A stretch of 11,560 nt of DNA from an uncultured Collinsella sp. (GCA_900550815.1 URTW01000046.1:1-11560), one strand, 5' to 3'; shown: positions 1 through 5,604, counted from the first letter of the stretch. Notes: generated by a model from the letters alone, not told the origin. Translations and numbers: made by a program.

Positions 1-39
1 CTAGTGCATGTTCGACGTCACGACCTTCACCTACGCCGA

Positions 40-73
40 CTAGTCATCGGGGACGCACTTAAACGACTAGTTG
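40..73. repeat. Partial palindromic repeat, copy A
   Basis: The segment carries the string CTAGTCAT-CGGGGACG-CAC-TTAAACGACTAGT. It matches, in inverted orientation, the right end of the longer repeat at 974-1075, with a few substitutions in the GGGGACG-TTC/CAC part. The two copies bracket the HAD gene at 170-964. This copy lacks the inner GGGGACA hairpin of the longer one and looks degenerate. Dispersed GGGGAC...GTCCCC palindromes of this kind between genes are consistent with REP-like elements. That assignment is inference, because no transposase lies nearby. Confidence 0.55.
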
Positions 74-99
74 TAACGTTTACGCCCGCGGAGTCTTAT
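71..99 (+). promoter_or_regulatory. Weak candidate promoter for the HAD phosphatase gene
   Basis: A TTGTAA hexamer at 71-76 is separated by 17 bp from TCTTAT at 94-99. Each hexamer matches 4 of 6 consensus bases. Transcription would begin near 106, inside the 5' arm of the hairpin at 103-164, so the leader would consist almost entirely of that hairpin. The -35 hexamer abuts the edge of repeat copy A. The match is weak and the call is tentative. Confidence 0.2.
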
Positions 100-102
100 T
101 TG

Positions 103-167
103 AGCTCCCTTTGGGTACGTTGGAATCGGATACGCGTTCGATTCCAACAAGCCCGAAGGGAGCTTTT
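103..167 (+). promoter_or_regulatory. Long leader hairpin that contains the ribosome binding site; alternatively an upstream terminator
   Basis: Bases 103-115 (AGCTCCCTTTGGG) pair with 152-164, including one T-G wobble. After a 3x3 internal loop, 119-128 (GTTGGAATCG) pairs perfectly with 139-148, leaving a 10-base loop. The 3' arm contains AAGGGAG, the Shine-Dalgarno sequence of the ATG at 170, so folding would hide the ribosome binding site. The stem is followed by TTTTC, which also fits a rho-independent terminator for a gene left of the window, or an attenuator. The fold itself is clear, but its role is not. Confidence 0.6.
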
Positions 168-169
168 CT

Positions 170-964
170 ATGTTTAAACTGATTGCATCCGATATGGACG
201 GCACACTGCTTGACGAAAACGGCCAGGTGCCTCCCGAGACCTATGAACTGATTCTGGCGCTACACGAGCATGGCGTGCATTTCGCCGCATCGTCAGGTCG
301 TCGCTACGATCGCCTGTGTGAGTTCTTTGCGCCCGTTCGCGACAAGATGGACTTTGTCGCCGCTAACGGCGCCCAGGTCTACGCCGACGGTAAGATGGTA
401 GACCGTGAGGTGTATTCGCACCTGGCGATTCGAAGGCTCGCCCAAGCCGTCAGGACGTTTCCCAATCTGCATCTTGCGCTCTTTGACCGAACCAAGTCCT
501 TCCTGCTCGATGACGAGTGCAAGTTCGTGCGTGAGGTCGATAAGGACCTTCCCAATGCCGAGCGCATTTGGGAGCTGCCCGATCCCAGCGCAAATATCAT
601 CAAGGCGAGCATCTTTTGCGATGACGGTGCCGTTATGGACAGTGCGTACGTGCTACAGCGCGAACTCGGTCAGCTCTTTACTTTTGCGCCTTCGGGCAAC
701 GCGTGGATCGATGCCATGCAGCCCGGCGTATCGAAGGCCTCGGGCAGCGCGCAGCTCGCGGAGCATTACGACGTTGGACGCGACGAGGTCATGGCGTTTG
801 GCGACTCGATGAACGACTACGAGATCATTCGCTTTGTCGGCACGGGCTGCGCGATGGAAAACGCGCGTCCCGCGCTCAAGGCGGTGGCCGATCGCGTGGT
901 GGGTTGTAACCGCGACCACGCCGTCCAGCAGGAGCTTCGTCGCGTGCTGGAGGGCCTCGCTTAA
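170..964 (+). CDS. Cof-type HAD-superfamily phosphatase
   Basis: This encodes a 264-residue HAD-superfamily hydrolase of the Cof/IIB type. The family consists of cytosolic, Mg-dependent phosphatases acting on sugar phosphates, nucleotides or flavin phosphates. Motif I is DMDGT at residues 8-12, with D8 the expected nucleophile and D10 the acid/base. Motif II is SSGR at 41-44, the motif III lysine is K189, and motif IV is GDSMND at 211-216. The C2 cap lies between motifs II and III. The length is typical and all catalytic residues are present. The ATG at 170 follows AAGGGAG by 8 bases, which fixes the start. The Shine-Dalgarno sequence lies inside a strong hairpin (103-164), so translation may be structure-controlled. 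The substrate cannot be named from sequence. The gene ends 10 bp before a palindromic repeat and converges with a second HAD gene. Confidence 0.9.
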   Translation: MFKLIASDMDGTLLDENGQVPPETYELILALHEHGVHFAASSGRRYDRLCEFFAPVRDKMDFVAANGAQVYADGKMVDREVYSHLAIRRLAQAVRTFPNLHLALFDRTKSFLLDDECKFVREVDKDLPNAERIWELPDPSANIIKASIFCDDGAVMDSAYVLQRELGQLFTFAPSGNAWIDAMQPGVSKASGSAQLAEHYDVGRDEVMAFGDSMNDYEIIRFVGTGCAMENARPALKAVADRVVGCNRDHAVQQELRRVLEGLA

Positions 965-973
965 TCCGACAGA

Positions 974-1075
974 TGGGGACGTTCTTGTTCTGCCGGCAGT
1001 GGGGGACAGTTCTTGCAGCTTTTCGCGAAGAGTGTCCCCAACGACTAGTCGTTTAAGAACGTCCCCAATGACTAG
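974..1075. repeat. Composite REP-like palindromic element, copy B
   Basis: The outer arms TGGGGACGTTCTT (974-986) and AAGAACGTCCCCA (1055-1067) are perfect 13-bp inverted repeats. Inside them, GGGGACA...TCTT (1002-1014) pairs with AAGA...TGTCCCC (1028-1039), and AACGACTAGTCGTT (1040-1053) is a perfect 14-bp palindrome. The element fills the space between two convergent genes. Its right edge supplies the TAG stop codon of the minus-strand gene (1072-1074). A shorter inverted copy lies at 40-73. It could also act as a bidirectional transcription barrier, although neither side has a good T-run. Confidence 0.7.
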
Positions 1076-1914
1076 GCGAGAGCGGCCATGATGGTGCGGG
1101 CGACGCCGTCGTGGTCGTTGTCGTATTCGGTGATGGCGTCGGCGGCGTCGCGGTCCTCGGGCTCGCCGTTGATCATGGCCATGCCATGGCCTGCTGCCTG
1201 CAGCATGGGAATGTCGTTGATGTTGTCGCCGAAGCCCCAGGCGTCGGCGAGACGCTCGCCCAGGTGCTCGCATAGCCACGTGAGGGCTGTTCCCTTGGTG
1301 GCGCCCTCGCCCATGACCTCGATATTCATGGCGTACGAACGCGTGACCTCAATGCCTCCGAGCGTGTCGAGCTCCGCTGCGATGGCGTCGCGATCGGCCG
1401 GGTCGTGCCAGTACATGGCGATGCGTTCGAGCGTCTCGACCTCGTCGATCTTGTTGTCGATATCCATGTCGATCGGCGTTCGTGTGCGCTTGAGCGAAGC
1501 CGCGATGTGGGGATCGCCGCCGCAGAATTCGTCCAGGCGCGTATAGAGCGAGCGGGGGAGGAAGCACTGCCCGTCCGCGAAGATATCGAAGGTCACATCG
1601 TGGCCGGCGGCGATGCTATGGATGCGGTGGGCGATGGCGCGGTCGAGCGGTCGGCTCAAAATGCGCGTAGCGCGTGAAGTATCGGTGGGCGTACCGTCGT
1701 CGAGCTGCCAGACGCTGGCACCGTTGGCGCAGACCGCGTAGTGTACGGCGGGGTGGGCGAGGATGGGCTCAAAGATACCCGACAGCGGGCGCCCCGTGCA
1801 AGGCACAAACTCAATACCGCGGCGCGCAAGCTCGTCGAGCATCGCCCAGGTGGCGTCGCTCATCTGCTTATCACTCGTCAGCTGTGTTCCATCCATATCG
1901 GAAAACACAATCAT
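1072..1914 (-). CDS. Cof-type HAD-superfamily phosphatase
   Basis: This encodes a 280-residue HAD hydrolase of the Cof/IIB type, a cytosolic phosphatase of unknown substrate. Motif I is DMDGT at residues 6-10, motif II is TGR at 40-42, the motif III lysine is K207, and motif IV is GDNIND at 229-234. All four catalytic elements are intact and the length is usual. The ATG (1912-1914) is preceded by GAAAGGA at 1924-1930 with 9 bases between. The gene lies downstream of citrate synthase on the same strand, but a strong terminator (1940-1978) separates them, so it probably has its own weak promoter or depends on read-through. It converges with the HAD gene at 170-964. The two share family motifs but little else, so a recent tandem duplication is not indicated. 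Confidence 0.9.
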   Translation of the reverse strand: MIVFSDMDGTQLTSDKQMSDATWAMLDELARRGIEFVPCTGRPLSGIFEPILAHPAVHYAVCANGASVWQLDDGTPTDTSRATRILSRPLDRAIAHRIHSIAAGHDVTFDIFADGQCFLPRSLYTRLDEFCGGDPHIAASLKRTRTPIDMDIDNKIDEVETLERIAMYWHDPADRDAIAAELDTLGGIEVTRSYAMNIEVMGEGATKGTALTWLCEHLGERLADAWGFGDNINDIPMLQAAGHGMAMINGEPEDRDAADAITEYDNDHDGVARTIMAALA

Positions 1915-1939
1915 TCGTTGCGATCCTTTCTACTGGCAT

Positions 1940-1978
1940 AAAAAGCGTGGCCGAGGGCGGTGATGCCCTGGCCACGCT
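1940..1978 (-). terminator. Rho-independent terminator of the citrate synthase gene
   Basis: On the minus strand AGCGTGGCC (complement of 1970-1978) pairs with GGCCACGCT (complement of 1944-1952). An inner AGGGC/GCCCT stem and a six-base loop follow, with a single-base bulge. The stem runs directly into TTTTT toward lower coordinates. It lies 24 bp after the citrate synthase stop codon. This is a canonical intrinsic terminator. Confidence 0.9.
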
Positions 1979-2001
1979 CGGGTTCTATAACGGTCCGCGT
2001 C

Positions 2002-3420
2002 CTAGCGATCGGCGAGCGGCTTATACTCCAGCGGCTCGATAACCGGGCGATACGCGGGACGGATGATGCGGTGTGCGCAGAAGAGCTCTTCCATGCGGTG
2101 CGCCGACCAGCCGGCCATGCGGGCGACGGCGAACAGCGGCGTAAAGAGCGTCTCGGGCACGCCGAGCATCTTGTAGATAAAGCCCGTGTACAGGTCGATG
2201 TTGGCGCAGATGGGCTTGGTCATGCCGTGATCGCGCATCACTTGCGGTGCCAGGCGCTCGATGCGCTCGATGAGCGCGAACTCCTCGCCCAGGTCCTTCT
2301 TGGCGGCAAGCGTGCGCGCGTAACGCCGGCACACCTCGGCACGCGGGTCGCTCAGCGTATAGACGGCGTGGCCCATACCGTAGATGAGACCCGTGCCGTC
2401 GAAGGCCTGCTTGTCGAGGATCTTGCCTAGGTAGGCTGCGACCTCGTCCTCGTCCTCCCAGTTGGAGACATGCGCACGGATGTCCTCGTGCATGGACACG
2501 ACCTTGGCGTTGGCGCCGCCGTGGCGCGGACCCTTGAGCGAGCCGATAGCCGCGGCGTAGGCGGAATACGGGTCGGTGGCCGAGGAGGACAGCACGCGGC
2601 AGGCAAACGTGGAGTTGTTGCCGCCGCCGTGCTCGGCATGCAGCATGAGCATCACGTCGAGCAGCATGGCCTCGTCGCGGGTGAATGCCATGCCGCCGCG
2701 CAACACCTGCAGGATGGTCTCGGCGGTGGAGAGACCGGGTGTGGGGTGCGGTACATGAACCTCGGAGCCGTGGCGCTTGGCGACCGAGGCCATATGCGCG
2801 AAGGCGGCGATGCGGGGGAGACGGGCGAGCATGGAGATAGCGACGTCGATTTCGTGCTCGGGCGTAATGGCGTCGGGCTCGGCGTCGAAGGCGTAGAGCA
2901 GCAGCACGGCGCGCTGAAGCACATTCATGATGCTCGACGACACCGTGGTCATGGGGAACTCGCGGACGTATTCGTCGCTCAGATGCCTAAAAGCACCCAG
3001 GCGTTCGCAAAAACCGTCGAGTTCCTCTTTGGTGGGCAGCGAGCCCGTGATAAGCAGATAGGCGACCTCTTCGTAGCCGTAGCGATCCTCGGTCTGGGCG
3101 TTGTTGACCAGGTCCTCGATGCTGTAGCCGCGAAGCGTGAGTTTGCCCTGATCGGGCACGACTTTGCCGTCGACCTTGTTGTAGCCGTGCACATCCGAGA
3201 TGCGGGTAAGGCCCGCGACCACGCCCGAGCCGTCGGCATTGCGCAGGCCGCGCTTGACGTTGTGCTCTACGAACAAGCCTTCGTCGTACGGGGCGGTCGG
3301 CAGGCCGTGGTAGAGGTTTTCGCTTTCGGGCGAAATCTGACGGCTCGCCTCGTAATCCAGAACCAGGCGGCTCAGGTGATCGTCGAAGCGGTAGTAGATT
3401 TTCTTGGCGTCGTAGGCCAT
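2002..3420 (-). CDS. gltA: Citrate synthase (citrate/2-methylcitrate synthase family)
   Basis: This 472-residue cytosolic enzyme condenses acetyl-CoA with oxaloacetate to citrate, the entry to the oxidative TCA branch and glutamate synthesis. The catalytic triad is visible: H264 in LHAEHGGGNNS, H300 in GPRHGGAN, and D358 in YTLSDPR. The N-terminal extension of about 40 residues before the core, and the HAEHGGGNNST motif, place it with the longer bacterial citrate/2-methylcitrate synthases rather than the roughly 430-residue E. coli type. A methylcitrate role cannot be excluded from sequence, but no prpB/prpD-like neighbours are present. The ATG at 3418-3420 has AGGAG five bases upstream (3426-3430). 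The gene lies 77 bp downstream of the ACT-domain gene with no obvious terminator between, so the two may be co-transcribed. It ends in a strong terminator. Confidence 0.93.
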   Translation of the reverse strand: MAYDAKKIYYRFDDHLSRLVLDYEASRQISPESENLYHGLPTAPYDEGLFVEHNVKRGLRNADGSGVVAGLTRISDVHGYNKVDGKVVPDQGKLTLRGYSIEDLVNNAQTEDRYGYEEVAYLLITGSLPTKEELDGFCERLGAFRHLSDEYVREFPMTTVSSSIMNVLQRAVLLLYAFDAEPDAITPEHEIDVAISMLARLPRIAAFAHMASVAKRHGSEVHVPHPTPGLSTAETILQVLRGGMAFTRDEAMLLDVMLMLHAEHGGGNNSTFACRVLSSSATDPYSAYAAAIGSLKGPRHGGANAKVVSMHEDIRAHVSNWEDEDEVAAYLGKILDKQAFDGTGLIYGMGHAVYTLSDPRAEVCRRYARTLAAKKDLGEEFALIERIERLAPQVMRDHGMTKPICANIDLYTGFIYKMLGVPETLFTPLFAVARMAGWSAHRMEELFCAHRIIRPAYRPVIEPLEYKPLADR

Positions 3421-3497
3421 ACGCGCTCCTCTCCGGTCCGCTTGGGGGCCGCGCGCTTGGACGATATGACGTCAAGCTGCCCCGAGCGGCTTGTTCG

Positions 3498-3785
3498 CTA
3501 CAGGCGGTACATAAAGTTAAAGACGTCCTCGCGCTGGATGGACACGTTGACGCCCGAAAGCTCGCCGGCCTCGGCCAGGGCCTTCTGCAGCTCGGCGAAG
3601 TCGAGCTTGGACTCGGCGGTGTCGGCCAGCATGGTCATGGTGAAGATGTCCTCGATAATGGACTGCGTGATGTCGCGGATGTCGACGTTGGCCTCGCCTA
3701 GGACACGGGTGACGCCGGCGACGATGCCGGGGCGGTTCTTGCCAAGGACGGTGATGACGATACGGGAGGACGAGATCTCGGCCAT
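3498..3785 (-). CDS. ACT-domain protein (UPF0237-like)
   Basis: This 95-residue protein consists almost wholly of one ACT domain. The pattern VITVLGKNRPGIVAGVTRVL (about residues 10-29), followed by a second strand ending around MTML and a C-terminal VSIQREDVFNFMYRL, is that of the UPF0237 family. Free-standing ACT proteins of this kind are thought to bind amino acids or other small ligands and act as regulators, but no reaction is established. The ATG (3783-3785) is preceded by AAAGGG at 3792-3797 with a 6-base gap. It is the first gene of a likely two-gene unit with citrate synthase. A link between ligand sensing and the glutamate-supplying enzyme is a guess from position only. UPF0237 genes are often next to a UPF0210/DUF711 gene, which is absent here. 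Confidence 0.85.
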   Translation of the reverse strand: MAEISSSRIVITVLGKNRPGIVAGVTRVLGEANVDIRDITQSIIEDIFTMTMLADTAESKLDFAELQKALAEAGELSGVNVSIQREDVFNFMYRL

Positions 3786-3832
3786 GGGAAACCCTTTCGC
3801 GTGATTGCGGCGCGCGGGGCGCGCTCCGCTAC

Positions 3833-3855
3833 GGTACAGTGTTCATCATTGTACC
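3833..3855 (-). promoter_or_regulatory. Palindrome containing the likely -10 of the ACT/citrate synthase unit
   Basis: GGTACA (3833-3838) and TGTACC (3850-3855) form an imperfect inverted repeat that continues with a TG/CA pair on the inside. On the minus strand the right half contains TACAAT (complement of 3848-3853), a 5-of-6 match to the -10 consensus, with T-rich DNA upstream. The predicted start would leave a leader of about 55 bases before the ACT gene. A dyad directly over a -10 is typical of a repressor site, but no regulator can be assigned. Confidence 0.4.
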
Positions 3856-4181
3856 TGTCTGGCGCAAAAAAGGCGCGCTCGCTGCGGCGTTACATGCCTG
3901 CAACATGAGCGTAAGGGGGAAGGCCGCACGGGGAAGAGCCGTCTGGCGCGTGTCCGGCTCGTGTTGGGTTGATTTCCGATCTCAGCCGAACACATTGAGC
4001 GGACAGGCCGTTCCCGCAGTCAGCCGAACGCCTCCGACGGCTGATTCCGAACTGGAAGCGGAGGGCATCCCCGCCCTTCGGTAGGGGATACCGCTCCGCG
4101 GCGCATGCCGCGGGCGGCGCCCCTATCGGACCACCGTGACCTCAGTTGGGATGGGCCCAGCACTGCCGCGTACTCGGTGAG
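3856..4181. other. Long intergenic region without a convincing gene
   Basis: No frame here has a plausible protein with a start and Shine-Dalgarno. An 81-codon plus-strand frame (3839-4084) has no recognisable content and a promoter-like palindrome at its start. The region holds direct repeats of TCAGCCGAAC (3982-3991 and 4020-4029), a TCAGCCG/CGGCTGA hairpin (4020-4026 with 4038-4044), the competing hairpins at 4062-4125, and an inverted pair CAGTTGG/CCAACTG (4143-4149 with 4188-4194). It may include the 3' untranslated end of the minus-strand regulator unit and remnants of lost genes. No known structured RNA (tmRNA, RNase P, SRP, 6S) was recognised. Confidence 0.5.
4062..4125. repeat. Cluster of mutually exclusive GC-rich hairpins
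   Basis: Three overlapping folds are visible. AGGGC (4062-4066) pairs with GCCCT (4073-4077). ATCCCC (4067-4072) pairs with GGGGAT (4084-4089). TAGGGG (4082-4087) pairs with CCCCTA (4120-4125), enclosing CCGC/GCGG and CCGCGGC/GCCGCGG stems around a GCAT loop. The second fold excludes both of the others. No T-run follows on either strand, so a simple intrinsic terminator is unlikely. The function is unknown. Confidence 0.5.
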
Positions 4182-4355
4182 CTAGAGCCAACTGTTCGTC
4201 TTCACGTCGCGTATGGCGATATTTCGGTCGTCCGGCTCGGTGATGCCGTAGCCGAACGCCTGGAGCGTCTCGATGGACTCTTGAACGCGGGGACGAGTCT
4301 CGTCGCGCCCTCTAGTCCTCGGCGGACCAATCGAGTCCGAACTCCTTTCGGGCAT
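4182..4355 (-). pseudogene. Short open frame, possible remnant of the 3' end of a gene
   Basis: A 57-codon minus-strand frame starts at ATG (4353-4355), inside the 3' end of the Xre gene in another frame, and ends at TAG (4182-4184). Its last 34 residues, from about 4285 down to the stop, read like real protein (VQESIETLQAFGYGITEPDD, then RNIAIRDVKTNSWL). The part overlapping the Xre gene is arginine-rich and shadow-like. I do not recognise a family. It could be the C-terminus of a deleted gene joined after the Xre stop, or a genuine small overlapping gene. No good Shine-Dalgarno precedes the ATG, so a remnant is favoured. Confidence 0.3.
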
Positions 4356-4563
4356 CCTCTTCGCTCATGACTTCGAGAAGGTCTCCAGGTTGGCAACGAA
4401 GGGCGAGGCATAGCTGCTCGAGTGTGTTGAAGCGAATGCCGCGAATATGCCCTTTTTTAATACGGGACAGGTTCACGGGCGTGGTTCCAATCCTTTCGGC
4501 AAGTTCGTTCGAGGAAATCTTTCGCTCGGCCATGATCTTGTCGAGGCGAACAATTACGGGCAT
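4312..4563 (-). CDS. Xre-family HTH transcriptional regulator (HTH_26 type)
   Basis: This 83-residue cytosolic DNA-binding protein is close to a single Cro/C1-type helix-turn-helix. The pattern runs from IVRLDKIMAERKISSNELAE through GTTPVNLSRIKKG to FNTLEQLCLALRCQPGDLLE (residues 4-64), with the recognition helix near 28-37. Short HTH_26 proteins of this kind are commonly encoded directly next to a DUF2975 membrane protein, as here. The ATG (4561-4563) lies 9 bases after the stop codon of the DUF2975 gene, and its Shine-Dalgarno AAGGA overlaps that stop (TAAGGA), indicating translational coupling. The pair is divergent from the secreted-peptide operon. The obvious candidate target is the palindrome at 5123-5141, which would make it autoregulatory and possibly the regulator of the peptide operon. 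That link is inference. Confidence 0.88.
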   Translation of the reverse strand: MPVIVRLDKIMAERKISSNELAERIGTTPVNLSRIKKGHIRGIRFNTLEQLCLALRCQPGDLLEVMSEEDARKEFGLDWSAED

Positions 4564-4572
4564 GGCGTTTCC

Positions 4573-5085
4573 TTACGCAATCTCGTCGGAGTCGAGGTAC
4601 AGCTCTCGGGCGTACAAGAAGAGCTGGGAAAGCATGAACAGGACGATGCCGAGAACCAGAGAGGTCCAATCGAATGATGAAGCGAGCTCTTGGGCGCCAA
4701 CGGCCCCCTCGCCGCCAAACATCGAAACGGAGGTTTTGAGTGAGCCGGCGTAGAGGCTGGTGGCAGCTTGAACAACGAAGAGAATGCCGAGCACCTTCAA
4801 GCATGTCGCAGACCCTTTCTTGAAGGGGTCTCCGCTCTTGATCGTCCACACGAGAACGGCGCTGAGGATGGTCGTAGCGATACCGATGACGGCAGGGACC
4901 AATGTCGAGATCGCAAGGGCTGGATACGCGGGGGAGTCTGCAATTACAGGGTTGTCGAGCACTTCGATTGCTGGCTTTAAGGAGAACGCCACTTGTGCGA
5001 TGGCGGTGGCGCAAAGGGTCGCAGAGGCTATCGCACATGCGATGCGGAAGGAATGAAGCCGGGGAGTGCGATTGTCGGAACTCAT
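4573..5085 (-). CDS. DUF2975-like four-helix membrane protein
   Basis: This encodes a 170-residue integral membrane protein with four predicted hydrophobic segments at about residues 14-35, 55-80, 92-114 and 140-160. It has a GDPF motif before the third helix (85-88) like that of DUF2975 proteins. It ends in an acidic tail (ELYLDSDEIA). No enzymatic motif is visible. DUF2975 proteins usually pair with an HTH_26 regulator, and they have been proposed to hold or modulate that regulator at the membrane. The partner gene follows after 9 bases here. The ATG (5083-5085) lacks a good Shine-Dalgarno, which may keep expression low. Another downstream ATG is not obviously better. Transcription probably comes from the promoter at 5129-5157, which the palindrome overlaps. 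Assignment to DUF2975 rests on context, length and topology, so it is less certain than the membrane nature. Confidence 0.75.
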   Translation of the reverse strand: MSSDNRTPRLHSFRIACAIASATLCATAIAQVAFSLKPAIEVLDNPVIADSPAYPALAISTLVPAVIGIATTILSAVLVWTIKSGDPFKKGSATCLKVLGILFVVQAATSLYAGSLKTSVSMFGGEGAVGAQELASSFDWTSLVLGIVLFMLSQLFLYARELYLDSDEIA

Positions 5086-5122
5086 AATAACCAGCGAAGA
5101 ATTTAAAAAACTCAGGTTACTT

Positions 5123-5141
5123 TTTAACAGTTTATGTTAAA
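5123..5141. promoter_or_regulatory. Candidate operator: perfect 7-bp-arm palindrome between divergent units
   Basis: TTTAACA-GTTTA-TGTTAAA is a 19-bp inverted repeat with perfect 7-bp arms and a 5-bp centre. It lies in the only AT-rich stretch of the neighbourhood, between the Xre/DUF2975 pair and the secreted-peptide operon. The centre coincides with the predicted -10 of the minus-strand promoter (complement of 5129-5134). The size and symmetry suit a dimeric Xre-type repressor. Binding by the adjacent regulator is inferred. Confidence 0.55.
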
Positions 5142-5157
5142 TTGACTTTGCTGGCAA
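5129..5157 (-). promoter_or_regulatory. Promoter of the DUF2975/Xre pair
   Basis: On the minus strand TTGCCA (complement of 5152-5157, 5 of 6 matches to -35) is followed after 17 bp by TAAACT (complement of 5129-5134, 4 of 6 matches to -10). The spacing is optimal. The -10 sits in the middle of the 19-bp palindrome, so occupancy would block this promoter. Confidence 0.5.
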
Positions 5158-5205
5158 GTAATCACAGCATGCTGCAACCGAAACCCCTCTAGATTGGAGA
5201 GGATT

Positions 5206-5571
5206 ATGTTCAGTACTGTTAAGTCGTGTAAGCTCTTGGTTTTCCTCGGCCTCGCTCTTTGTCTGTTGCTGCCGGGAGCCCCCGCTTTTGCGGATACCCC
5301 GATGCCTCCTTCCCAGGAGAGCAGCCAGTGTGCCCTCGTTGAGCCCCTCGGGTATACGGACGACGTCGTCGATACCTACTGGAGCTACAGCTGTCCTCGC
5401 GGCGTAAGCGGGCACAGCATCTCGATGTTCAACATCTCTTACAAGACGATCTCCTACCGAAATGGCTATCGCCGATCCGCGCATCATAGGGAATCCCGCC
5501 TCGCTGCAATGTGCTCCTGTGGTGTTCTTGGCACAACTGATAAATGGCAATTTGTCTATAGCACCTACTAG
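5206..5571 (+). CDS. Small secreted cysteine-containing protein, lactococcin 972-like bacteriocin candidate
   Basis: This encodes a 121-residue exported protein. The ATG at 5206 has GGAGAGG at 5196-5202. A TTG at 5194 is in frame but lies upstream of, and overlaps, this Shine-Dalgarno, so the ATG is preferred. Residues 1-29 form a classic Sec signal (charged n-region, LLVFLGLALCLLLPG core, AFA before D30). The mature 92 residues contain four cysteines (42, 63, 103, 105), room for two disulfides. The last 66 residues (56-121) resemble the lactococcin 972 family. They open with DTYWSYS, then have Ser/Tyr/His-rich positions, an LAAM...VLGTTDK stretch and an aromatic end (WQFVYSTY). Lactococcin 972 itself is 66 residues, Sec-secreted, and encoded with a membrane immunity protein and an ABC ATPase. 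The cysteines are unusual for that family. Gene order supports the call, but homology is judged by eye. Confidence 0.55.
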   Translation: MFSTVKSCKLLVFLGLALCLLLPGAPAFADTPMPPSQESSQCALVEPLGYTDDVVDTYWSYSCPRGVSGHSISMFNISYKTISYRNGYRRSAHHRESRLAAMCSCGVLGTTDKWQFVYSTY

Positions 5572-5581
5572 ATGCGAGGAA

Positions 5582-5604
5582 GGGCCGAGCATTTTGTTCG
5601 GCCC
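5582..5604 (+). promoter_or_regulatory. Intercistronic hairpin between peptide gene and permease gene
   Basis: GGGCCGA (5582-5588) and TCGGCCC (5598-5604) form a perfect 7-bp stem with a 9-base loop, starting 10 bases after the peptide stop codon. The following CCTCTGTTCC is only weakly T-rich. A hairpin here would suit an attenuator or a 3' stabiliser that lets the peptide be made in excess over its transporter. It also argues against translation of the permease starting at the ATG at 5572. Confidence 0.5.

Noticed and set aside
8..43. Possible 3' end of an upstream gene (ATG TTC GAC ... GAC TAG)
   Set aside because: The frame is closed by a TAG at 2-4, so only 11 codons are possible; nothing can be claimed about a gene left of the window.
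965..1075. Intrinsic terminator shared by the two convergent HAD genes
   Set aside because: The stems are strong, but no T-run follows on either strand and a related copy lies at 40-73, so a dispersed palindromic repeat explains it better.
2470..3804. Plus-strand open frame of 444 codons opposite citrate synthase
   Set aside because: It is the complement of the citrate synthase and ACT genes, with repetitive Gly/Val/Arg composition, no Shine-Dalgarno and no family features.
3839..4084. Plus-strand 81-codon frame in the gene-poor region
   Set aside because: It has no Shine-Dalgarno, starts inside the palindrome/promoter of the opposite gene, and has no recognisable protein character.
3860..4180. 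Structured RNA such as tmRNA, RNase P RNA, SRP RNA or a known riboswitch
   Set aside because: None of the conserved core sequences of these RNAs could be found on either strand; only unclassified hairpins are present.
5137..5592. Minus-strand 151-codon frame opposite the secreted-peptide gene
   Set aside because: The plus-strand gene has a clear signal peptide and Shine-Dalgarno; the opposite frame has neither and runs through the operator region.
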